This document shows positions 28,601 to 40,600 of a stretch of 64,000 bases of DNA, piece after piece (the stretch's first letter is position 1; each line of letters starts with the position of its first letter). The position numbers and the translations under genes are program-made. The notes under the pieces were generated by a model. The model ran no database searches, was not told where the DNA came from, and worked only from the letters and a program-made list of their open reading frames with translations. This DNA is from Himantopus leucocephalus. Lineage: Eukaryota > Chordata > Aves > Charadriiformes > Recurvirostridae. The stretch lies in assembly GCA_003993805.1 (NCBI GenBank), contig RSEF01000019.1, positions 6,438,474 through 6,502,473 of the forward strand, given 5' to 3'.

Positions 28601-31600
28601 AAAATTCAGCATGTTTTAAAGAAATAAGTGCAAGCTTATTAGGCATAATCTGCCATCACGTTTTCCAAATTTTCTTGAAATTTTAAAGACCTGGTAGTCA
28701 GATTATTTGTCGTAACATATCTGGAGTCTAACATTGCCTTAAACTCTGTCTTCAGGTGTATGAGCTCCTTTATCTTTGCTTTTCTCAGTGTTAGATGTGT
28801 TAGACCTATGGATGGGTTAAACTGCTTGTAGATGAGAAACTGAACAGCAAGAAATTTCTGACTTACACTGAGAGAGGTCTGTTAGGATGTTATGGTCTGT
28901 CTTCTGAAAAGATTGTATGAATTCTGTCAAAACCAGATGATACAGCGTGAGTAATTTTGATGTATTCAGCTTACAGGAGGTGAACTCAAGAATCACAAAT
29001 TTTCTGTCTGACATGGCATTTGATGATCCATGGAGCATTTTTTTCATGACTGTGTTGTCTCCGCTGGGATATATCAAGGTAATTGTTCACATCTCTTAAG
29101 TGTCACAGCAGTGAAGGAAAATGTCTTCCCCAGCTCCATTCAGATTATTTTTTCCCCTCAAACTCTCCATAAAAGGTAAGTTGATGGTGGTTTTTGCAGC
29201 TGTCAGTCATTTCCGTAGGTACACATATGTTGGAAGTGATTCTTCATCACACTTGTGTTTTCCTGATTTGTCGATAAAGGCAATTTTATTTTTTCTGTAT
29301 TAATAGTAATGTCCTTAATTTTAGCAGTAAAAATTGGACATACGGTTTTTCATTTCTCATTTGGAATAGTTGGGCAGTTTTGATACTTTTGCAGCTTAGA
29401 TGACAAACAGCAAGAAGTTGTTCAGGTATACTGGCAATGGCCTGTCTAAGTGCTGCAGAACCATGTGATTAATAGAAAAATACTCCTGTCATAATAAGAA
29501 TACATTCTCAAGGAACAGAGTAATGAAGGTTATTTAAAATGAAATGTGATGTAAACTTACACTCAACAGCGTATTTCTTGTGGCCACAATATCTCTATCT
29601 CTCTCTTGTTTGTAGAAAATTTTTTTGCTCTGTGCAATATTGGGGAACTGTATTGTGATGCTTCTAATGTAGTCTACTTAAGTACCTGCTTTCACTATAA
29701 ATATCCCAAGCAATGGCAGTGATTTTCGTTAAGATTGGTAAGGTTTCCTTTTTTTTTTTCCCAACTTGTTTGCAGGTGAAAATAAATTGCATATATGTAA
29801 AACAGAATTTTACTGGCAATATATATTTTTCTGAGGACTTTGTTTTTGATTGAAGATGTAGAACATTGCATGTTTTTTAAAATGACAAGATTTTTGGTAA
29901 TCTCTGGGCATAAGATCAGCTAAAGTACTACCTATTTTAATAATGCAAACAATAAACATAGGAAGATATCCCGAATTTCTCTAATAAAGAGATACTGAAA
30001 ACCTTTTGAATGTTGCATTGGTTTTCCGAATCAAACATTATTTCAGGGTGATTTTGCTGAGATTATTGTATTATCTGCATGCTAATCAGACTCAATAGTT
30101 ATGCCATTCTTTTAACTGCAATTAAACAAAACAAAGGACTCATTGGGAATTATAAAAAGGAAAAAAAAAACATTGTGCATTCTAGTGTAAGTCATTGCTG
30201 ATAAACATTCAAAATCTGGCTGTGAACTGGCATTCAGGCCCTGTATACAGACAGTTAAAAAGAATTCCTAATGGTATGCGTGGTTGATTTTGAATTCTAA
30301 TTTATAAATGTGGCACTTTGGACACAGTAATGAATGGATGCTGCCACCTAATGGTTTTCAGCAGGACTTTGTTAGCTCTAATAATAAGAGAGGACTGTCA
30401 GGCCAGGTCAAAATCAAAACAGGCAGTGAGGAGAGCTTATGCTAGGATTTATCTGTGAAGTTGGCTGAGGAGGAGAGGAAGTTACCCCTTCTTTGCTGAT
30501 CCATGACAAGGTTGGGTGTAGAGGGGTAGTTGTTATCCTTGGGGCATTCTGTCCCTTCAATAACAGGGTCCATTTTCAGAGTGTTAGGTTGGATGGAGTC
30601 ACTCAACTTTTCACTGTGAACAGAGTCACGCCCTCTCTGTGAAGGTCTTTGCTTGATTTGGCACTACATATTGGTGGGACTAGTGCTAGTTCCAGCAGAG
30701 GAGGGATCCATTGTGTTCTAATGTTCAAGATCGACAGAGAGAAGAGGTTTCATATGGATCTTGGGAAATGTCTGGGGACTGGCCCACAACAGAATGAAAC
30801 GTAGCAAATAGTAAAGGGACTGAAGGATCTTGGTATCTCATCAATAACACAATTATGGGAAGGAGAATACTGGTTACACCAAATGTCTGATCAGATACAA
30901 ATATTTATGCATCAACTAGTAATTGAGATCCATCATTTCAATACACTGCTTAATATTTTGTTGGGTTCAAGAACAATGAAATCTTTAACATATATTCTGA
31001 AATCATTTAATTGTGTAGACGTGGAGACAAAGAAAGGAGAAATTCTGTTTTAAACTTTGGGCTGAGTTTGTGTACTTCTCCTGCAGTTGTATAGTCAGTG
31101 TTTTTTTTAATACCATGTTTTATTCTAATGTAGTCTCTCTCTAAGTTCATCCAGCATAAAATTGAACTACAATTAATATATTTCAATGTCTGTATTTTAA
31201 ATTGAATCATTATCATTAAAACAAATACATAAAATGAATTTTGTCTCTCATGACGGGAACGTTGTAAAGTTCATAAATTTTTAATGAAGAACATCTTTGT
31301 TAGATTATTTCCACACACAAAAAAAACCCAACCCAAACCACAAAAAAACCCTTAGTATCCTAAAGCTTAAACAGTGTCTTACGTGCTCCCTAAGCATCTT
31401 TGCTTTGGAAGTGTTCAGTAAATCAGTTTTTACAGGCATAGTAGGCAAGAGTTACTGCCGTTTGCATCTTATTATTTTTGCAGGTGCCTAGGAGTAACTG
31501 CTGTGCTTTCTAGGCATTTTAATGGCGTTTAGAATGATTAGTTATATGCTGAAGGATGTTTCAGTTTAAAAAACTTACTCCTGTTGGAGGACTTGTAGGT

Positions 31601-34600
31601 GTGCACTGTTAAGATTATAGGTGAGAAATCAAGGATTTGTTTCTTCATGAACTTAAAGGTAGAAACAAGAGGCAGGTGAGGCAGAAGAAAGGTCTTTAAA
31701 GATGTTTGGGCAAGTATACCTGTTTTGAGGTCAATGCCATGTTTGTAATGTGATGTTACAATTAATGTTAATGAGTTGAGAGATTCATCAAAATTGTTTA
31801 TAAGCAAGTCAGCTGTAAGAATATATTCTTTACAGCACTGAAACACATTTACATGTACTGTGTCACAGTATTGAAGCCAGGCTTGGTGAGGGAATTGCAT
31901 GACTTCTGCTATGGTGTTCTTCACCTAAAAGCTGTTATGAAGTAGACCCAAGAAATTCTTAATGCCTCCCTGGAAATGACCGTGCCCTCTTTCCTATCTC
32001 TTCCAGCTCTCCTCCATCCGCATGCAGGGATTACTACTTCTGATCTTTGTGAAGCATGTCCACCTTCCCTTCATACGGGACATTCATACCCACTACACAC
32101 GCACAGGCCTGTATGGATACTGGGTAAGGAAGTATCCGAGGCTCGATTGCCTTGGTTACTTATGCTTATGGTGGTGTGTGCCTCTAAGTGGTTTTATGGT
32201 GAGAGAGAGAATATATGGTTTACTTAAAAATGAATAAACTGACAAGCAGTGAGACTTGCTTGCTTGATCCTCGTATGCAGGTGCGCAGCACATGACATAA
32301 TTTTACCAGTCTATTAGCTGATATACAGCAACATATGTAAGAAGAAATTGTTCATTTAAATCTAAACAGCAAGATGTAAAAATTTATAGGTGGTGTTAAT
32401 AGTTATGTTTGCAGGTGTTGACTATAGTTTCACAGAACGTTCATCTTCCATACCAGGGGAACAAAGGAGGAGTCACTGTTCGCATGTCCCTCTATGGTCA
32501 TACAGTTTGTTTCATGAACTGCCACTTGCCAGCTCACATGGAGAATACAGAGCAGCGATTGGATGACTTTGAGAAAATTCTGGAAATGCAGTTTGAAGGA
32601 GAGAATATTCCAAGTACCTTGGATCATGAGTGAGTTGCTCAGACCCTAGTCTGTCTGGATTGTTTTTATCTGTTATATGCTCATGCACTGAAGAGCTTTG
32701 GTTTTGGAGTTTTCATCCATCAGTTTTATTTTAAATGTTTTTTCAGCCTTGATCCTGAATCCTGGCAGGAAAAGATAACCTGAAAGATGGAGGTCTATTT
32801 TGCAAGGCTGTTCTCTTCCAGTTTCAAATTACATTGTGTTTGTTACTGTATGTACTGCACACGTCATGTGCTGGAGAGCTTTAGAAGCTAAAGCCCATTT
32901 ATACCAAAAAATCCTTCAGATTTCTATTAAATGTCTATCTTCCTCCCTTTTTTGAGGAGATTTATGTTATGTTTTCATAGAATCATAGAATAGTTTGAGT
33001 TGGAAGGGACCTTAAAGNNNNNNNNNNNNNNNNNNNNNNNNNNNNNNNNNNNNNNNNNNNNNNNNNNNNNNNNNNNNNNNNNNNNNNNNNNNNNNNNNNN
33101 NNNNNNNNNNNNNNNNNAGCCCCCTGATCATCTTCATGGCCTCCTCTGGACTCACTCCAACAGGTTCATGTCCTTGTAACGTTGGGGGCCCCAGGGGGTT
33201 TTGGGGCAGCTTTTATTCCTGTTGAAATTTTAGTATCTGGCTGAAGGCTTCTCAGCCTTTTAATACTTGATTGATAATTTTGGTAGCTGTATGAATTGCA
33301 CTCCACTCAGGTGTCTCGCCGAAAAAACCCAAACCAAACCAAACCTGATTTGGGCCTCTAATTGACCTTCTGTTCCTTAATTCTGCAGGAATTATTTGTA
33401 CGTTCCATTGTTTTCAAGTGCTGGAGCCTAAAGGTGGTAGTAGAACCATTTAAAACAGGGCTGAGAAAACATTTTAGTTTGATTTTTTAAATTTTTTTTT
33501 ATACATAAAACTGACAGGACAGATAAATCTAGAATAGATATGTGCTATCACTTTAATTGTTAATGAGTTCATTAAAATTAGGTAAAAATTTATGGCACGT
33601 GAGTTTCAAAATCATTACTTCTCCTACCTTAGTATAAGTGTCTGATATTTCAATTTAATGTGTTTCATTTTCTGTGCATGGCCGTGTACCAAATCACCTA
33701 CTGTCATCTTCTAAGAGGAAATTACAAATGGCTTTAAAATAAAAGTTTTGTTTCCATAAGGTCAAGTTTGGGGTATCCACTCCTGAACAAAATGTTGAAA
33801 CTAAGGATTTTCAGAGATAAGTTAATTTACTTGAAAAAAACAGCTTTCCTGTTGTTTAAAGCATTGCTGATAATAGACTCTGGTGCTTCGTAATAATAAC
33901 TTTCTTTCCTAATAACTATAGAACACCCAGTATGTATCCCAGCTTTCCCAAGGCATTAAACCGGAGCTCTGAGTTAGTGGATTAACAGAACCAGGTGGTG
34001 TATAGGTCATGAATTTTGTGATTTATTTTACCTACTGTTAAAATTTAATTCTAAATCTGTCTCTAATAGAGATGTAAGTCATTAGGAGACTCAGAAGTTA
34101 ATACCCAGGCAGTAATGAGCAAGCAGCAAGAATGCAAGGGACTTAATTTAATATTTCAATTCCTTTAATTTTTTTGTTTAGCAGCAGGTTATCCCTGTGT
34201 AAGCTTATCTATAAATACTTAATGTTTGTGTTTAAGATGTTTAGATTAAGTAATATAAGTTATTAGAGCACCTAATTAGCGTAATGGCTTATATTCTATT
34301 GAATTCTTCCTTCGTGTTAATGGATTCCTATAAATCTCCTTGGTTTTTTTTTTCTTTTCTTTTCTTTTTTTTTTTAAAGTGTTCTCTTCTGGTTTGGAGA
34401 TCTAAACTTCCGGATAGCAGACTATGGCATACATTTTGTCCGAGAATCAATAAATAACAAACGTTACAATCTTCTGTGGGAAAAGGACCAGGTATGTTGT
34501 CTTAGTCTGGTGGGTTTGTTTGTTTTGGTTTGGTTTTAATGCATACAAACACAACATGGTAGTTAACATTACCTCCTGAGTTTCTAATTTCTATTAAAGA

Positions 34601-37600
34601 ACACAAATTCAGAGTAGTCATGAGGTGGAACAGATCTAGCTGTCTGCTCTTTCACTTCTCAGTCATAAGCCCCAATTAATTGCAAACTTTTTCTGCTTTT
34701 GTTTAGTTTCTTACGCATTTACAATGCTCATGTTTGACTGAAGCTTTCTTTGAACTTCATGTCTTGTGAATTATTCTTCACCTTAATTTCTCCTCCTTTT
34801 TTCTTCTCCCAAGAATTATTTTTAAGACAAGCTTATTCTGGAATTTGTTTTGAGTAGAACTCCTACAAAACTTCTAAACAGATCATTTCAAGAGTTTTGG
34901 CAGTAACAAAGAGGCACTTGTGAACTTACCTGTCCAAATATGTTGTACTGACTGAGATGCTGAATTCTTCTTGGAAGATGCTTTCTCAGCTCCTTTCCCA
35001 ATTGCCCTTTAAGCTCTGATTTTTAAACATAATCTTTAAAAGTTACTTTTTATTTCTGCAGTTAAATATGGCAAAAAAGAAGGAAGCATTTCTTCAGGAA
35101 TTCATAGAGGGTCCTCTGCAGTTTAAACCCACCTACAAGTTTGACCTTTATTCGGATGTATATGATACAAGGTAAAAGCATAATAAGATGAGTTTAGGCA
35201 TGGAATATTAGAATGAATGTGGTGCTTGACTAAATGTCACTTTAGTAAGCAAAGCTGAATTTCCTGAATGTAGTGGTTAACTGGAGCTAGTGAGCTATTT
35301 ATTCTGTTAAGCTCATTCAGTGGTCAAATCTGAATAAATGAATATTTCTGGCTGAAGAAGCCTGAGCCTGCTGATAGCATGAGGGAAGTAGTGAAGCAAC
35401 CCAGCTTTCTTTCAGGAAAGACTAAATTAACAGAATAAACCAGTGCCTGTTTAAGCCACTTCTTTTTTGTTCTTTAATACTAAAAATGCCCATTGGTTGT
35501 CAGAAATGAGCAAAAGGAAAAGAGTAGTTGTCTGCAATTTTTGTTTTCCTTCTCTGTTTAAGCATTTCCTTTGATACTGCTAGTATTTGAAAATAGATGT
35601 AAATGTGTCTTTATAAATTATTTCAAGTTCAAAATGCGGTAGCTTAAGTTTCCAAAGTTTTTCTCTGACACTAAAGTTAAGTATTAGTTAAGTAGTAGTC
35701 TTATGTTTCAACAGAAGGATAAGTTCCTATCCAAACAGGGGTTTTGTACTGATCTTTTTCTTTACTTCCAGAGAGCAGAAGTCCCTGTTTTGGTTTAAGT
35801 AAGAAGAGAACTTTCTGGATTTCATAGATTTGTAAATATTTCAGAATCAAAACAATGCTCCTTTCCGAGCTTTTGATTTGATTTTTGTGAAATATTTGAA
35901 AATCAGATGACAGCTGATTTTCTTCAGGGATTTTCTGAACCTGTCTGAAGGCTGTAGTGTTATCTACTCTGCTGTTGCACTTAATATTGGAAGTTTATTC
36001 ATTTGGGTACAAAGACATTTTGCTCCCTAATTGATTGTGAAGAGATAGAAGGGGACCAGCAGTAAATCCAGTTAACAAAAAATACTTACAATAATCCAAA
36101 CCTGGACATTCTAAGAATGATTCATAGCCTGCTAGTCTGTATTGGCTCATTTAAAGAAGAAAAAGTATGCTTACGCATACTGTGTGCATTCTGCTGTTGT
36201 TAAAGCTAGCAGAGATATTTTGGTTGGATGGGGGTGATCAGTGGACCACAAGGCAAGCACCCTTGAAAAGTGTGCTTTATATGACGCACACAGTATTTTG
36301 TTGATACTTTTTCAATGTGGATTTTGAGGTTTTCTTTCCCATCTAATATGCCGTTTTCTGTAAAATAGTGAGTGTATTAACTTAAGCTGTTCTTTTGGTA
36401 TTTTATTGCACAGCAGAGCAGACATATGGCAGCTCATAAAGATTTCTGTCGGTTTATATAATTACTGGAGTAAGTGGGATATGGCCCCTTAGTCATTTGA
36501 AATCTTTCCACCTTATTAAAGGTGAGTCAGACTTGCATATGGGAAGGGGTAAAACAAGTATGTTGAATATTGAACTAAATGGCATTTCCAGTTTAGGATG
36601 ATTTTGATATTCAAAGTTATTAAACTGACAGTTTTCCTTATGCATCCTGCTCATTAACTTTTATAATTCAATCCAGTCCATTCTAATTCCTCTTCCATAG
36701 GGTATGATCTTTTCTCCATTTCAATTTGAAGTGATACATCCATACAGAGAGTTGCTGTTAAGTCTTCCTCCCACTACAGAGAGAACCACGAAAGGCTCAT
36801 GTCTTCTGTTGTTATTGATATGGTATAAAAGGAAACTCTGAATTTGATTACAGTTTGATGTGTAGCACAGTTGCAGGTTGCAGGCACAACTGATTATGGA
36901 ATTTTTAAATCCTTTTGTTGTGAGACAGCAATAGCTTGCAAACTTGAAATGCAGGCTAGTACAAGTTAGAGGAACTTTAAATAAAGCATTGCTGTGTCAC
37001 CTATGATTAGTACAAGCTACTTAAGTTTGTCCCTTTTTTGTTGTTAAAAGAAACTTCTTCTCAAATGTTTTGAGTAACTTCAAACATCATTCAGACTCTT
37101 CCTACATCTTCCTTAAGTTTATGCCCCTTTTCTCAGCATAACTATACATTTGAAGCTTGGGGCGGTTGCTATATTATCTCAGTGTTCTTGCATGTTTTTA
37201 TGGAGTGTTTTAGGAGAAAGTATCATTTCCTTTATGAAGCTGACTAACCCATTGAGATGCCCTCCTCCCCTTCATTTTACTCCTCTTTCAGAAACCTATG
37301 AAACTTATCTGTGGTAAATGGAGCTGAGTTCAAATTAAGGAAACCTTGGTTGTAAAGCATATTGAACAGAGCTGTAAAATGAAGCTTGAATGTGATTACC
37401 TTCTCTTATTAATATGTATCTGACAGTCTTTCAACTTTGAGTAGATTCTGCACAGTATTCTTAGCTTTTGGCAACTGTTCTTCTTCTCATTTCACTTTTA
37501 TCTTACACTTTTGCAGTGAGAAGAAAAGGAAGCCAGCGTGGACCGATAGAATTCTTTGGAGAGTGAAAAATCTCTGCCAGCATGCATCAAAAGAAGCCGA

Positions 37601-40600
37601 ATTTCCTGAAGAAGAACAGACAATTTCTGTTACTTTGAATAACTATATCAGTCACATGAGCTATGGCATCAGCGATCACAAACCTGTTACAGGAACTTTT
37701 GGGCTTGAGGTGCTGTCCCAGTTACGTTGTTAAAAAAAAGTTTGTGTTACTAAGTCTTGCCTTACAGAAGCTGGTTTTCTAAACTTTGTAAGTCATAATT
37801 TCTATTTCATTCTGATTATAATGAAGGCAGCAAATTGCTTTCAGGTTATTTCCTTTCAGTTAAGAGACCCACAGCAGGTGTGGAAAAGAATAACTGAAAG
37901 AATGACAGACTTGACTGACTTTAAATTCTGTTCTTTTGTCTAGTTGAAGCCTCTTCTGTCAGATCCTTTGGTCACGCTGAATCCTGAGGGTGAGTGGAGC
38001 GCAGAACATGATGTTCTAATCAGCTATTCTGCAGTGCCTGAATTCCCAAGCAGTGCTTGGGACTGGATTGGACTCTTCAAGGTAATGTTACCGCATCATG
38101 GCTCTTTAATGAAGATGGTGAATATCACTGGAGGAGGTAGTTGATAGTCGTCTGTTACAGGACATTGTTATCCTTGCTAGTGCAAAATTCTCTGAAACAG
38201 TCGTGTGTCCTTGATTGCTGTTAGTTTCTGTATTACAACAGTTTAGTTGCATAGCATGTGAGCTTTTTCGCACCCTTTTAATTATCTGCTAAGATAATGT
38301 GGTGATGTATTTAAGTAAAATGGTGCAGAAGCTGTGAAAAGGAATTGTCCTTCCCTAATGCCTGCAGTTCAAAAGATTTGTACAGCAAAGAAAGAAAAAA
38401 ATGAAAGAAAGTCAGTGGAAGGGGGAGAGAACATAGCACTTGCACCCTCTCAGAAACAAAGGATTTGTGCGTGGCCCCAAAATGTTTTTATCCTAAGAAT
38501 GAGGTGTTTTAATTACTTCAGTGAAGCAGTAAACACCTCTCTCATAACTTTGAGTTTTCCATGTAGTAGGTTTTTTGTTTCCTTCAGAAGGCTGATGGTT
38601 GCATCTTCCTTTGCAGGTGGCTTTCAGGCATGTGAATGACTATGTCACTTATGCTTGGGTAGAAGATGATGAAATTTCTTCTAACAAAGACAGTAAACAA
38701 GTAAGCCAGGTGTATTTCTTTCTAATGTAGTTTCCCATAGAGTAGCATTCAAGGTCTGTTTGTTCCATATCCCTTTCCTCTTACTGGATCTGTATCCTCT
38801 TTCCCGGTCAAAGCTAATTGGGAGTGATGTTATTGATTAAAATCCCTCTTCCCAATTCTTACTAATTCTCAGGTAGTCTAGTATCCCGTCTCAAGTGTGA
38901 TCATATTGCTTAAGGGAATTGATGAAAAAGCAATTTATTCCTGTAGTGACTTTTCATTGTATTAAAAACTACTGTCATTTTATATTTTGGTCCATTTCTG
39001 CCACTGAAATAAGTAACTGGCCGTTTTTCCATCTGATTGTCAAAGTTGCTCAATGTATCCTAAATATTTATTGTGTGATTTTTCATTACAGTTGTAAATA
39101 CCTAGTGTTACTAACACAGTTAGTTCCAGGTATCTAACACAGCTACAGATTAGGGTTTCTTAGACTTTTCTTCATTTTGGCTATTGAGCGTTTTGGTCCC
39201 TCGTCTGTTACATAGCTTTCTAGTAGTGGTTACATAACGTGATTTCAAACAAACAAACAAACAAAACTTACTTTGAATACAAATGGTCTGTTTCCAGAGG
39301 TATTTATCTGAACAAACAGAAATTCAGATTTAATTTTGGAGACACAGTGAGCGCAAGGATGGATGAGATTTCCCATACAGCAATGGAATGCAGTTATTTC
39401 TTGTTAGAGATTTTGTAAGTTAGCATCAAGTTTACAACAAGATCCCAAATTGTATTGTCTCAATATTCTGAATCTCAAAATTTCTCTGATACCATGGTTT
39501 CCTATCACTAAGCTTAGAAATCTAAGCACTATGAACGTTGTTTTAGAAGGATACTGTGGGGTTCAATTTAGGAACCGTGGGTCTTTAGGACAGTACAAAA
39601 CTGAGGTGGTGGGTTTGCTTTGCTGTTTCATGGAGCAGCTTATTGCCACCAGGAGGCAGTTCATCTCCCTCACTGCTGCTGGTGTGGCCTTGCCCCTTCC
39701 TTTACAACAGCTCTGGGTTTCTTCTCGCTTCTTGCTCAACCAAGTCAGCTTGCTAACATGGTGAAGGATATTCACTTTTCCTCCCTGACTTAGTTTTCAG
39801 ATGGTTTTGTGAGTTACATCTGTCCTCATCCTTTTTAGCTTATGTTTAAAAAATTGCCTATAAATAGTAAATACTGATTTTTATGGTGTCCTGAATGGTA
39901 GAGACTGCTTTTTTGTAGACTTCTTTCTCTGTGGAGATTGCCCATTGCCTATTCTTATTCTTGTTGACAGGTTTACATGAGTGCTGCAGAAATACCTGAT
40001 ATGGGAGGAGAATTTTTACTTTGTTATTACAGCAATAATTTGCAGTCAATAGTTGGTATCAGCCAGCCTTTTCAGGTAATATATTTGGAAGCTTTGATTA
40101 ACGTTGATGTGATTTTTATTTCTTTTGCTTTCATATGTGTCTGAACATAGGTGTGTGCAGCTGTGTTAATCCTGGGGGAGGTGGCAGCAGAAGTAATTGC
40201 AAAATGGGTATGTGCTGGCTAGCATCCCATAAAAGAATTTGCTGATATGCTGAAAGATTCTGAGTAGCTATTATGGCAACATGTTGCTGTAATGAAATAA
40301 GACAGGTTTCTTTTCTCAGCTTTCATTTTTAGAAGTCTAGGCTCTGTCAGTTATGTCCCTAGTTTCTGTAAAGAGGAGAAGTCAAGTCAACTTAATAAAT
40401 GCTGCCAAGTTTCTGACAGATTGTGAGTGAACTCTTTGTGTGCCATTCTGTGGTAGATTTGCACAGAAATGCTTCCTGTTATTTAGTCACTTGAATTTGG
40501 GAAAGACAGGGTGGCGGGAACTCAAGTTATTTTTCTAACAAGCTTCTTCGTTTAATTTTTGAAAGAATGACGTTGCCTGTACGGACTAGATGAAGTGACT

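Larger units (their letters stand above)
32630..37516 (+). other. INPP5K: INPP5K introns 6-8 (interrupted by exons 7 and 8)
   Basis: Introns 32630-34379 (CR1 and gap), 34492-35061 and 35172-37516. The intron 6 acceptor has an unusually long T-rich tract (34342-34375). Confidence 0.8.
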
